A DNA stretch of 17,624 bases from an uncultured Verrucomicrobia subdivision 3 bacterium. GTDB lineage: Bacteria; Verrucomicrobiota; Verrucomicrobiia; Limisphaerales; UBA11358. The notes under the pieces were generated by a model. The model ran no database searches and was not told where the DNA came from. It saw only the letters and a list, made by a program, of their open reading frames with translations. The translations under genes were made by a program, and so were the position numbers. Below, piece by piece: positions 1 to 7,040 of the stretch; the stretch's first letter is position 1; each line of letters starts with the position of its first letter. Location of the stretch: contig CAIOUK010000016.1 of NCBI GenBank assembly GCA_903861445.1, positions 1 to 17,624 of the forward strand, written 5' to 3'.

Positions 1-629
1 AAGTCGGCGAATTTCTGTTCAGCAAAGTTTCCCGCCGCCCCGCGCGCTGGGTGTTGTGCGTGCCGGAAAATTCGCCGGTGAAATCCGTGAAAGATTTGCA
101 GGGCAAACGCATTGCCACCGAAGTGGTCAATCTGACCAAACGCTATCTCAAAAAGAACGGCGTGAAGGCAGAGGTGGAATTTTCGTGGGGCGCGACCGAA
201 ACCAAGGCGCACGAATTGGTGGATGCCATCGTGGACGTGACCGAGACCGGTTCCTCGCTGCGCGCGAACAAGCTGCGCATCGTGGATGAACTCCTCAGTT
301 CCACCCCGCGCCTCATCGCGAACTTGGACGCGTGGAAAAATCCATGGAAACGCCGGAAAATCGAGACGATGGCGCTGCTCCTCAAAGGCGCGCTCGACGC
401 CGAGGCGCTCGTCGGCTTGAAGATGAATATTGCCGAAAAAAATCTCGCCAAGTTGCTGGCCGATTTGCCGGCGCTGCGTAATCCCACGATTGCCAATCTT
501 TCCCTAAAAGGCTGGGTGGCGGTGGAAACGATCATTGACGAGAAGATTGTGCGCGAACTCATCCCGCAACTCAAAGCCGCCGGAGCCGAAGGCATCATTG
601 AGTATCCGCTGAACAAAGTGGTATATTGA
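1..629 (+). CDS. hisG: ATP phosphoribosyltransferase, 3' part (5' end outside window)
   Basis: First enzyme of histidine synthesis: it condenses ATP with PRPP to give phosphoribosyl-ATP in the cytosol. The reading frame is open from base 3, so the visible GTG at 51 is internal; about 208 residues are present and roughly the first 85 are missing. The sequence shows the HisG core (RWVLCVPENSP, then VKDLQGKRIATE) and the phosphate-binding/signature stretch GATETKAHELVDAIVDVTETG. The last ~75 residues, ending GIIEYPLNKVVY, match the C-terminal ACT-like regulatory domain of the long, hexameric, histidine-inhibited form, so no separate HisZ should be needed. It is followed by a strong terminator, which separates it from dapA. 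Identification is firm; the N-terminus cannot be assessed. Confidence 0.93.
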   Translation, partial: VGEFLFSKVSRRPARWVLCVPENSPVKSVKDLQGKRIATEVVNLTKRYLKKNGVKAEVEFSWGATETKAHELVDAIVDVTETGSSLRANKLRIVDELLSSTPRLIANLDAWKNPWKRRKIETMALLLKGALDAEALVGLKMNIAEKNLAKLLADLPALRNPTIANLSLKGWVAVETIIDEKIVRELIPQLKAAGAEGIIEYPLNKVVY

Positions 630-648
630 TTTGCGCTTTTAATTCAGA

Positions 649-678
649 CCCCGCATCACCGTGCGGGGTTTTCTTTTT
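649..678 (+). terminator. Rho-independent terminator after hisG
   Basis: The stem CCCCGCA (649-655) pairs perfectly with TGCGGGG (662-668) around a six-base loop and is followed by a T-rich tail (TTTTCTTTTT, 669-678). It lies 20 bases after the hisG stop and 69 bases before dapA, so dapA should have its own promoter. I could not identify a convincing -35/-10 pair in 679-746. Confidence 0.9.
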
Positions 679-746
679 GGTGTGAGGGAAAATTCATTCT
701 CGCCAAAACGTGATTTTCGGCTATTTTTCCTGCCTGAATTAAAATC

Positions 747-1622
747 ATGTTCACCGGCACCTACACCGCAATTGTCACCCCGTTTAAAAACGGTCAACTG
801 GACGAACCCGCGCTGATCCGCCTGATTAAAAATCAGATCAAGGGCGGCGTGGATGGCATCGTGCCCGTCGGCACCACGGGCGAATCGCCCACGGTGGATT
901 ACGATGAGCACATCCGCATCGTCGAATTGGCGGTGAAATATGCGGCGGGCAAGATCAAGGTGCTGGCTGGCACGGGCGCGAATTCTACTACCGAAGCAAT
1001 TTTTCTTACGCAGGAAGCCGAACGCGTCGGCGCGGACGGTTCGTTGCAGGTCGCGCCGTATTACAACAAGCCGTCGCAGGAAGGTTTGTATCAACATTTC
1101 AAGGCCATCGCGAAAAATACGAAGCTGCCCATTATCCTTTACAGCATTCCCAGCCGCTGTGGTATCGAGATCGCTGTGGAAACGGTGAAACGTCTCGCTG
1201 CCGATTGCAAAAACATCATCGGCATCAAGGAAGCCGGCGGCAGTTGCGACCGCGTTTCCCAATTGCGCGCGGCGCTGGGGCCGAAGTTTGAGATTTTGTC
1301 CGGCGACGATTCGCTGACGCTGCCGTTCATGTCGGTCGGTGCGCAGGGCGTCATCAGCGTGGCGTCCAACGTCATTCCCCGCGAAGTGTCGCAGATGGTC
1401 AAGGCCTTTGCGCGTGGTAATGTCAAGAAGGCAGCGCAATTGCACGCGAAATTTTATCCAGTGTTCAAGGATTTGTTTGTGGAAACGAATCCGGTTCCCG
1501 TGAAGGCCGCGCTGGCCATGCGCGGAGAAATCACCGAGGAATACCGCCTGCCGCTCGTGTCGATGAGCGCCGCCAATCGCGCCAAACTCAAGACGACGCT
1601 GAAGGCGTGCGGAATCCTATGA
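747..1622 (+). CDS. dapA: 4-hydroxy-tetrahydrodipicolinate synthase
   Basis: Condenses pyruvate with aspartate semialdehyde, the committed step of the diaminopimelate/lysine pathway that feeds peptidoglycan. The 291-residue TIM barrel has the usual family length. The GTTGES motif (42-47) supplies the catalytic threonine, Tyr106 lies in APYYNKP and Tyr132 in LYSIPSR. Arg137 is the expected carboxylate-binding residue, and Lys161 in GIKEAGG is the Schiff-base lysine; all are spaced as in the Escherichia coli enzyme. The common YNVPGRTG segment reads YSIPSRCG here, a conservative variant. The ATG at 747 places MFTGTYTAIVTPF at the family start; no Shine-Dalgarno sequence precedes it. The stop overlaps the dapB start (ATGA), indicating translational coupling. 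Confidence 0.96.
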   Translation: MFTGTYTAIVTPFKNGQLDEPALIRLIKNQIKGGVDGIVPVGTTGESPTVDYDEHIRIVELAVKYAAGKIKVLAGTGANSTTEAIFLTQEAERVGADGSLQVAPYYNKPSQEGLYQHFKAIAKNTKLPIILYSIPSRCGIEIAVETVKRLAADCKNIIGIKEAGGSCDRVSQLRAALGPKFEILSGDDSLTLPFMSVGAQGVISVASNVIPREVSQMVKAFARGNVKKAAQLHAKFYPVFKDLFVETNPVPVKAALAMRGEITEEYRLPLVSMSAANRAKLKTTLKACGIL

Positions 1623-2353
1623 TTAAAGTCATTATCAACGGCTACAAAGGCCGCATGGGGCAGGCGCTCGTTAATTGCGCGCCGCAACATCGCGGACTCC
1701 AACTCGTTGGCAAAGTGGATGCGGGCGACGATCTCGCTGCTGTCATTGGCAATGCCGACGTGGTGATTGATTTCAGTTTCCACGCAGCAACGGCGAGCGT
1801 GGCAGCGCTTTGTGCGAAAAACAAAAAGGCTTTGGTCATCGGCACCACCGGACATTCGGATACGGACACGTTTGAAATCCGCCGGTTGGCCAAGGAAATT
1901 CCGATGGTTTGGGCGTCAAATTTTTCCACCGGCGTCAACACACTCTTCTGGCTCACGCGCAAGGCGGCGGAGATTCTTGGCCCCGACTTCGACCTCGAAG
2001 TTATCGAGATGCACCATCGCTTGAAGAAAGACGCGCCCAGCGGCACAGCCAAGACGCTCGCGGAGATTCTCGCGGACGTGCGCAAGCTAAAGTTGAACGA
2101 AGCGGCGCGGCACGGTCGCAACGGCATTGTTGGCGAACGCACACAAAGCGAGATCGGCGTGCACTCAATCCGTGGCGGCGACGTGGTGGGTGATCACACG
2201 GTTGTTTTTGCTAACATTGGTGAGCGTGTGGAGTTGACGCACAAGGCGTCCAGCCGCGACACCTTTGCCAACGGCGCGTTGCGGGCGGCGCAATGGGTCG
2301 TGACACAGAAGCCCGGCATCTACGATATGCAGGACGTGCTCGGACTGAAATGA
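1619..2353 (+). CDS. dapB: 4-hydroxy-tetrahydrodipicolinate reductase
   Basis: Reduces the DapA product with NAD(P)H to tetrahydrodipicolinate. I chose the ATG at 1619, which forms an ATGA overlap with the dapA stop; the in-frame GTG at 1607 would add only four residues and lose the overlap. The 244-residue protein begins MIKVIINGYKGRMGQAL, the Rossmann glycine motif, followed by IGTTGHSD and ASNFSTGVN. The catalytic segment EMHHRLKKDAPSGTA contains the conserved histidine pair, the lysine and the PSGTA substrate loop. The C-terminus (HSIRGGDVVGDHTV, then MQDVLGLK) is intact and of normal length. Its own stop overlaps the folK start by the same ATGA arrangement, so dapA-dapB-folK look like one coupled operon. 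Confidence 0.96.
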   Translation: MIKVIINGYKGRMGQALVNCAPQHRGLQLVGKVDAGDDLAAVIGNADVVIDFSFHAATASVAALCAKNKKALVIGTTGHSDTDTFEIRRLAKEIPMVWASNFSTGVNTLFWLTRKAAEILGPDFDLEVIEMHHRLKKDAPSGTAKTLAEILADVRKLKLNEAARHGRNGIVGERTQSEIGVHSIRGGDVVGDHTVVFANIGERVELTHKASSRDTFANGALRAAQWVVTQKPGIYDMQDVLGLK

Positions 2354-2877
2354 GCGCGGAGTGTGGAGTGCGGAGTGCGGAGTTTTCAAATCTTGCTTTC
2401 ATCGCACTTGGTTCCAACCTCGGCGACTCGCGACAAATCATTCTTCAAGCATTTGAGCGACTACAGGAACTTTCCGCCGGACCGATTCATAAATCTTCCC
2501 TCTGGCAAACCACGCCGGTGGATTGTCCGCCGGGTTCGCCGCGGTTTGTGAACGCGGTGGCCGGACTGGTTCCTTTGCCAGGTGAAAGTCCGGAATCGTT
2601 GCTTAAAAAATTGCGAGAACTGGAAAAAGAATTTGGCCGACAGCCAAAATCAATTGTCAATGAACCGCGCCCATTGGACTTGGATTTGATCTCGTTTGGG
2701 AATGAAACCCGAAATACACTGGAGCTGATTCTGCCGCATCCGCGCGCGCATCTGCGACAGTTTGTGCTACAGCCGTTGAGAGAGATTTCGCCGGAATTGA
2801 TTCTGCCGGGGCAGGAAAAAACAGTGTTGGAATTGCTGGCGGCACTGGCGGCAGACGAAACGGTTACACGACTTTAA
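2350..2877 (+). CDS. folK: 2-amino-4-hydroxy-6-hydroxymethyldihydropteridine pyrophosphokinase
   Basis: Transfers pyrophosphate from ATP to hydroxymethyldihydropterin in folate synthesis. Start at ATG 2350 gives an ATGA overlap with dapB and 175 residues. The family hallmarks are all present: AFIALGSNLGDS near the N-terminus, a central FVNAVAGL, the signature NEPRPLDLDLISFG with the Mg-binding Asp-x-Asp, and LPHPRAHLRQFVLQPL. The first ~12 residues (MSAECGVRSAEF) are unusual. They are encoded by a five-unit 7-bp repeat (2352-2386), while typical FolK proteins begin almost directly at the YIALGSN strand. No ATG, GTG or TTG closer to that strand looks better, so the repeat seems to be translated. 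The 3' end overlaps the convergent dGTPase-like gene by 14 bp. Confidence 0.93.
   Translation: MSAECGVRSAEFSNLAFIALGSNLGDSRQIILQAFERLQELSAGPIHKSSLWQTTPVDCPPGSPRFVNAVAGLVPLPGESPESLLKKLRELEKEFGRQPKSIVNEPRPLDLDLISFGNETRNTLELILPHPRAHLRQFVLQPLREISPELILPGQEKTVLELLAALAADETVTRL
2352..2386 (+). repeat. Heptanucleotide tandem repeat at the dapB/folK junction
   Basis: Five consecutive 7-bp units all begin with GAG: starts at 2352, 2359, 2366, 2373 and 2380. Two adjacent units are identical (GAGTGCG) and the others differ at one to four positions. The array starts on the dapB stop codon and runs into folK, encoding its first residues. It has the same 7-bp period as the arrays at 5954-6034, 6996-7036 and 8839-8935. 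Confidence 0.8.
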
Positions 2878-4024
2878 TTTTCTCACCGAAAATTCGTTCG
2901 CATTCGCTGATGGCGTAGCGGTCGGTCATGCCGGCAAGATAATCGCACACGGCGCGATGGAGGCCGATTTTTTTGATCCGTTTCCGGGAACTGTCGCCGA
3001 TCTCCTTCGGATGCTTCAGGTGGTAGTGAAACAGTTGCTCCAACATTTTCACCGCGCGCAGGTTGGGTTGATGCACCACGGGGTTGAAGTAGAGATTTTT
3101 GTAAAGATAATCGCGCAGCTGCAGATTCAGCCTCCGCCGCTCCGGGCTGTATTGAATCAGCGCCTTCGGAAACCGCCGCACATCGTCGGCAGAATTCACG
3201 CCGGCGGCGGCGATGAGCTGCTCGCTGTTCTCCACCACGTCGCGAATTTGTAGGTCAATAATTGTGCGAATGATGAAGTAGCGCCGGCATTCGTCCGGCA
3301 AAACGCCGTATTCTTTTTTCACGGCGCGCGTGGCCTGCGCCCAGACGCGGACATTTTTGGTCAGATGTTGTTCCGATAGCAACCCGGAGTCGAGGCCGTC
3401 ATCGAGGTCGTGGCTGTAATAAGTGATTTCATCCGATAGATTGGCGACCTGCGCTTCGAGCGAGGAATTCTTGGCATCAAAACCCGCGCGGCGACCGGGA
3501 TGATCATAAGCCGTTTGATGTTTTGCCAAACCTTCGAGGACTTCCCAGGAAAGGTTTAAGCCGGAAAATTTGGGATATTTTTCCTCCAGATCCTCAACGA
3601 TACGGAGGCTGTGCCGGTTGTGTTCAAAGCCGCCGTGACCTTTCATCAATCTTGCCAGTGCAGTTTCCCCCTTGTGGCCAAAGGGTGAATGGCCTAGGTC
3701 GTGTGCGAGTGCAATGGTTTCCGTCAGGTCGGTATTGAGTTTGAGCGCGCTGGCGATGTTGCGGGAAATGGAGGCAACTTCAATCGTGTGCGTCAGGCGC
3801 GTGCGGAGATGGTCGCCGCTGCCGTTGAGAAAAACCTGCGTCTTGTATTCCAGCCGGCGAAAGGCGCGCGAGTGGATGACGCGGTCACGGTCGCGCTGGT
3901 ATTGCGTGCGCCAACTGGGCGGGGGTTCGGGATATTTGCGCCCGCGTGTGTCGCCGCTGAACTGGGCGTAAGGCGCGAGAATCTGGCGTTCCAGTTGCTC
4001 AAGTTCCTGGCGGGTGCGCGGCAT
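2864..4024 (-). CDS. dgt: Deoxyguanosinetriphosphate triphosphohydrolase-like protein (HD domain dNTPase)
   Basis: Predicted to hydrolyse dNTPs to deoxynucleosides plus triphosphate, controlling nucleotide pools. The 386-residue length fits the type-2 dGTPase-like family, which is shorter than E. coli Dgt. The HD metal site is visible: His79 in RTRLTHT, His108-Asp109 in AHDLGHSPFGH, and a downstream aspartate in the SDEITYYSHDLDDGL helix. The N-terminal RDRDRVIHSRAFRRLEYKTQVF is typical of the family. ATG at 4024 is nine bases after the ispH stop, so it is probably co-transcribed with ispH; no Shine-Dalgarno sequence is present. The substrate cannot be read from sequence, so the gene symbol reflects family membership only. 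The 3' end overlaps convergent folK. Confidence 0.9.
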   Translation of the reverse strand: MPRTRQELEQLERQILAPYAQFSGDTRGRKYPEPPPSWRTQYQRDRDRVIHSRAFRRLEYKTQVFLNGSGDHLRTRLTHTIEVASISRNIASALKLNTDLTETIALAHDLGHSPFGHKGETALARLMKGHGGFEHNRHSLRIVEDLEEKYPKFSGLNLSWEVLEGLAKHQTAYDHPGRRAGFDAKNSSLEAQVANLSDEITYYSHDLDDGLDSGLLSEQHLTKNVRVWAQATRAVKKEYGVLPDECRRYFIIRTIIDLQIRDVVENSEQLIAAAGVNSADDVRRFPKALIQYSPERRRLNLQLRDYLYKNLYFNPVVHQPNLRAVKMLEQLFHYHLKHPKEIGDSSRKRIKKIGLHRAVCDYLAGMTDRYAISECERIFGEKIKVV

Positions 4025-4033
4025 GGGCTGAAA

Positions 4034-5290
4034 TTATTTCTTCAACAGCTCTTGCACCGAGATGCCGCGCAGTTCAAACAGGCGACGAAGTGTGTCCTCA
4101 ATCAAATTGTTCGGGCAGCTCGCCCCGGCGGTGATGCCGACGGTGATGTCGCCAGCGGGCAACCAGTCGCACGTCTCCACTTCCTCTTTTTTGTGCTGGT
4201 TGTAATGACGGATTAGCTTGTCGGACTCCATCTTCGCCGCATTTTTGATGAAGTAAGTCGGCAGCTTGGCTTCGCCCATTTCCGCGAGGTGCGACGTGTT
4301 GGAAGAATTGTAGCCGCCGACGACGATCAACAGATTGGGTGGATTCAACAGCATTTTTTCCAACGCATCCTGCCGATCCTGCGTCGCGCCGCAAATCGTG
4401 TCGAAGAAACGGAAATGACTGCCGATGCTATCCGCGCCGTGTTTTTTCTCCATGACGGCTTTGAACCGGCGCTGCACCTCCTCCGTTTCGCCGCGCAACA
4501 TCGTGGTCTGGTTCGCCACGCCCACCGCATGCAAATGCAAATCAGGATCGAAGCCGGCGGAATATGCGCCTTCAAATTTTTTCAGAAACTCATGCTTATC
4601 GCCGCCGTTGAGAATGTAGTTACAAACATAATCGGTTTCCGCGAGATTATAGACGACGAGATAGTGGCCGCTGCCGTAGGCGCGCGCCTGCGACGTGGTG
4701 GCCTTGGTTTCCTCGTGTTTGGCTTTGCCGTGGATGATGCTCGTGACGTTTTCCTTCGAGTATTGGCGGACGCGTTTCCACACGCTCATCACGTCGCCGC
4801 AGGTGGTGTCCACCAAAACGCAGCCTTTGGTCTCCAGTTTTTTGCGCGTGCTGACCTCGGTGCCGAAAGCGGGAATGATGACGACATCGCCGGATTCCAA
4901 CTGCGCCACTTCTTCGTCAGTCGGCTTCGGCGCAATAATTTTGATGCCCATTTTGCTGATTTGGTCGTTCACCTCCGGGTTGTGGATGATTTCGCCGAGT
5001 AGATAAATCGGCGTCTGCGGCGACACCTCGGAAAAATATTTTCGCGCGGCATAGGCGAGATCAATCGCACGCTCCACGCCGTAGCAAAAGCCGAATTCCT
5101 TCGCCAGCTTCACCGTGAGGCCGCCCGCTGAAAGCACGCCGCCGTTGGCGCGAATGCTCTCGACGATTTCACTGCGATAGTGCGATAGCACTTGAGCTGA
5201 AACCGCCTCCATCACGTCGGGACGGCGGAGATTGATTTTCTGATGCGGGGCGTGGTGGCCTGCGTGAGCACCGTGCAATTCCTTTGACAT
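4034..5290 (-). CDS. ispH: 4-hydroxy-3-methylbut-2-enyl diphosphate reductase, long form
   Basis: Last step of the MEP isoprenoid pathway: an oxygen-sensitive [4Fe-4S] enzyme converting HMBPP to IPP and DMAPP. The three cluster cysteines are Cys69 (GFCYGVERAI), Cys164 (TTCGDVMSVWKRV) and Cys300 (TICGATQDRQDAL). GGYNSSNTSHL and ITAGASCPNNLIEDT supply the substrate-binding and C-terminal motifs. At 418 residues it is about 100 longer than the E. coli enzyme and resembles the cyanobacterial/plant-type long form, with ~60 residues before the first cysteine motif. The extreme N-terminus is histidine-rich (five His in residues 6-16), possibly metal-binding. The ATG at 5290 has no Shine-Dalgarno sequence. 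dgt follows after nine bases. Confidence 0.95.
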   Translation of the reverse strand: MSKELHGAHAGHHAPHQKINLRRPDVMEAVSAQVLSHYRSEIVESIRANGGVLSAGGLTVKLAKEFGFCYGVERAIDLAYAARKYFSEVSPQTPIYLLGEIIHNPEVNDQISKMGIKIIAPKPTDEEVAQLESGDVVIIPAFGTEVSTRKKLETKGCVLVDTTCGDVMSVWKRVRQYSKENVTSIIHGKAKHEETKATTSQARAYGSGHYLVVYNLAETDYVCNYILNGGDKHEFLKKFEGAYSAGFDPDLHLHAVGVANQTTMLRGETEEVQRRFKAVMEKKHGADSIGSHFRFFDTICGATQDRQDALEKMLLNPPNLLIVVGGYNSSNTSHLAEMGEAKLPTYFIKNAAKMESDKLIRHYNQHKKEEVETCDWLPAGDITVGITAGASCPNNLIEDTLRRLFELRGISVQELLKK

Positions 5291-5349
5291 GACAAAAAAT
5301 TAACCGTGTCCGGTGGCAGCGTCGAGCAGGATTTGCCGGTGGCTGACAA

Positions 5350-5952
5350 TTAAAACTGAATCAGGCTGGACAATGCCATTCGCGTCTTTGCGGGTGATTC
5401 GTGCAGAATGGCCCGCCAGCCGCGTGCGGCTCCGGCGGCAATATTTTCGGCTCGGTCATCGAGATAAATCAAATCCGCGCCGGAGCGTCCGCACATTTTC
5501 TCCATCGCCGCGTAAATTTCCGGCTGTGGTTTCATCGCTCCCACTTCGTATGAAAACAGGTAGCCATCAAAGCCGCCAAAGAATGGAAAATTGCGCCGGA
5601 CGTGCTCGATGGCGAGGTCGTTCGTGTTGGAAAAAATGAAGGTTTTGAATCCGCGCCGCCGCAATTCTGCGTGCAAGGCAATCGTCTCCGGCATCTCGGA
5701 AAAGATGTCCGCAAAAAAACTGCCAAACTCGGTCAGGTCGCCGTGAAAACCGATGGCCGCGCTGACCGCCTGATAAAAACCCTGGCGCGTCAGCCGGCCG
5801 GATTCATATTCCACCAGCAGCGGCGAACTGCCGAGAAAGGCGTGCAAATCCGCCGGTGCGCTGGCGCTGCGCGCGGCGATTTTGCGCGCGGCGATGGAAT
5901 AATCAAAATCCACCAGCACTTTGCCGAGGTCGAAGATGAAGACGGGAGCCAT
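5350..5952 (-). CDS. HAD-superfamily hydrolase (YihX-like phosphatase)
   Basis: A 200-residue haloacid-dehalogenase-fold phosphatase, subfamily IA. Motif I is FIFDLGKVLVDFD with the nucleophile Asp8. The usual +2 aspartate is Gly10, as in the FDLGNV(I/V)VD group that includes E. coli YihX, a glucose-1-phosphate phosphatase. Motif II is IFSNTN (Ser108), motif III is Lys141 in GAMKPQPEIY, and motif IV is YLDDRAEN (Asp165-Asp166). The cap region lies between residues ~15 and 85. A sugar-phosphate or other small phosphoester is a reasonable substrate class, but the exact substrate is not readable. It lies between recR and ispH on the same strand, 59 bases before ispH, with a repeat hairpin directly upstream of its ATG. 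Confidence 0.88.
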   Translation of the reverse strand: MAPVFIFDLGKVLVDFDYSIAARKIAARSASAPADLHAFLGSSPLLVEYESGRLTRQGFYQAVSAAIGFHGDLTEFGSFFADIFSEMPETIALHAELRRRGFKTFIFSNTNDLAIEHVRRNFPFFGGFDGYLFSYEVGAMKPQPEIYAAMEKMCGRSGADLIYLDDRAENIAAGAARGWRAILHESPAKTRMALSSLIQF

Positions 5953-5953
5953 A

Positions 5954-6034
5954 AAATTACGAATTGCGAATTTCGCGTTGCGAATAGAAATAGAGTCGCC
6001 GGCGGTTCGTCATTTGCAATTCGCAATTTCAAAC
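5954..6034. repeat. Head-to-head heptanucleotide repeat forming an imperfect hairpin (recR / HAD gap)
   Basis: Left arm, plus strand: 7-bp units starting at 5954, 5961, 5968, 5975 and 5982 (AAATTAC, GAATTGC, GAATTTC, GCGTTGC, GAATAGA). Right arm, minus strand: units starting at 6029, 6022, 6015 and 6008 (AAATTGC, GAATTGC, AAATGAC, GAACCGC). The first ~23 bases of the arms pair with about four mismatches around a GC-rich centre. The right arm begins on the recR stop codon, and the left arm ends two bases from the HAD start codon. The array therefore fills the whole intercistronic gap and could act as an mRNA hairpin. Confidence 0.8.
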
Positions 6035-6628
6035 CATTTCCCGGCGGCCTTCGAGCGCACGGTTGAGCGTGAGTTCATCAGCAAATTCCAAACCGCTGCC
6101 GGCCGGCAGGCCGAAGCCGATGCGTGATATTTTCAATCCGGCTCGCACCAGTCTTTTCGCAAGATAATTGCTGGTCGCATCGCCTTCCACGTCGGTGCCG
6201 AGCGCAATGATGATTTCTCTGACCGGCTCATTGCCCAGACGTTTTTCCAGTTCGATGATACGCAAATCATCCGGCTCCACGCCGTCGAGCGGAGAAATCT
6301 TGCCGCCGAGCACATGAAACTTGCCGCGATAAGTTCCCGAGCGTTCGATGCTCAAAATATCCACCGCTCGTTCCACGACGCATATCAGCAAACCATCACG
6401 GCGCGAATCGGTGCAGGTAGAGCAGGGGGAAACTTCCGTGAGTGCGCCGCAGGTGTCGCAAAAGCGGATGCGTTCGCGAGCAGAGAGAATAGTTTCGGCG
6501 AGATGTTTAACCGTCGCAGAATCAGCTTGAACGATATGCAATGCCACGCGTTCGGCGGAACGCGGCCCGATGCCGGGCAGCTTCGCCAGCGCGGCGGTCA
6601 GGGCAATGATGGGTTCAGGAAGCGGCAT
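6029..6628 (-). CDS. recR: Recombination mediator protein RecR
   Basis: Works with RecO (and RecF) to load RecA onto SSB-coated DNA during gap repair. The 199-residue length is canonical. Residues ~8-32 form the helix-hairpin-helix (LAKLPGIGPRSAERVALHI). The zinc finger uses Cys57, Cys60, Cys69 and Cys72. The Toprim domain runs from ~80 to 175, with the acidic residue in VVE and the ALGTDVEGDATSNYLAKRL segment. The C-terminal GLPAGSGLEFADELTLNRALEGRR is highly typical. It is the last gene of the conserved SRP RNA-dnaX-ybaB-recR order. The ATG at 6628 follows a GC-rich palindrome within two bases, so its initiation region may be structured. Confidence 0.97.
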   Translation of the reverse strand: MPLPEPIIALTAALAKLPGIGPRSAERVALHIVQADSATVKHLAETILSARERIRFCDTCGALTEVSPCSTCTDSRRDGLLICVVERAVDILSIERSGTYRGKFHVLGGKISPLDGVEPDDLRIIELEKRLGNEPVREIIIALGTDVEGDATSNYLAKRLVRAGLKISRIGFGLPAGSGLEFADELTLNRALEGRREMV

Positions 6629-6630
6629 TT

Positions 6631-6686
6631 TTGTAGCGGCGGTTTGTTGACCGCCGAAAGGCGACGCTCACAGGCGCCGCCCACAA
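6631..6686. repeat. GC-rich palindromic element between ybaB and recR
   Basis: A 56-bp imperfect palindrome, starting TTGTAG and ending CCACAA, occupies almost the whole gap. Within it CGGCGGT (6638-6644) and ACCGCCG (6650-6656) form a perfect 7-bp stem with a six-base loop, and a second smaller stem is possible in 6659-6680. In the mRNA (minus strand) it lies immediately before the recR start codon. Its composition and lack of a 7-bp period separate it from the heptad arrays. It could be a dispersed REP-like repeat or an mRNA-processing hairpin. Confidence 0.6.
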
Positions 6687-6689
6687 CGT

Positions 6690-6995
6690 TCACATTCCGG
6701 GCAAACTCAAGCCCGCCGTGACCTTACCCATTTCGGAATTGGAAATTTCCTTGGCCTGGCCGAGTGCTTGGTTGGCGGCGGTGAGAATCATGTCCTCGAC
6801 GATTTGCGCGTCGGCTGGATTCAGCGCCTGCGGGTCAATCTTGATGGACGCAATCGTGCCATCGCATTTGGCGATAACTTTCACCGCGCCGCCGCCGCTG
6901 GTGGCCTCAACCGTGCGCGTGGCGAGCTGCGCCTGAATTTGTTCCATCTGCTGCTGCATTTTCGCAGCCTGTTTCATGAGTTTGCCGAGTGACAT
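6690..6995 (-). CDS. ybaB: YbaB/EbfC-family nucleoid-associated protein
   Basis: A small DNA-binding protein that forms dimers and coats the nucleoid. At 101 residues it has the family's length. The N-terminal helix MSLGKLMKQAAKMQQQMEQIQAQL is the typical glutamine/methionine-rich coiled segment. It is followed by the beta-sheet with VEATSGGGAVKV and the helix EDMILTAANQALGQAKE, ending GLSLPGM. It sits between dnaX and recR, the classical position for this family, and is probably co-transcribed with both. The ATG at 6995 directly follows a heptanucleotide array instead of a Shine-Dalgarno sequence. Confidence 0.94.
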   Translation of the reverse strand: MSLGKLMKQAAKMQQQMEQIQAQLATRTVEATSGGGAVKVIAKCDGTIASIKIDPQALNPADAQIVEDMILTAANQALGQAKEISNSEMGKVTAGLSLPGM

Positions 6996-7036
6996 GGTTT
7001 GTTTGTTTTAAGTTTTGAGTTTTTAATTTTCAGTTC
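6996..7036 (-). repeat. Heptanucleotide tandem repeat between dnaX and ybaB
   Basis: On the minus strand, 7-bp units begin at 7036, 7029, 7022, 7015 and 7008 (GAACTGA, AAATTAA, AAACTCA, AAACTTA, AAACAAA). A six-base remnant then ends at the ybaB ATG. The array begins five bases after the dnaX stop codon and fills the whole gap. It is a single-direction array without an inverted partner, more A-rich than the other copies. Confidence 0.65.
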
Positions 7037-7040
7037 GGAA

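Noticed and set aside
1607..1618. GTG at 1607 as the dapB start
   Set aside because: The ATG at 1619 gives the standard N-terminus and an ATGA overlap with dapA, like the dapB/folK junction.
4289..5002. Long 237-codon plus-strand frame opposite ispH
   Set aside because: It is antisense to a fully conserved IspH; such frames are common in GC-rich genes and it shows no domain.
5313..5639. 108-codon plus-strand frame opposite the HAD gene
   Set aside because: Arg/Ser-rich shadow of the HAD reading frame with no family similarity.
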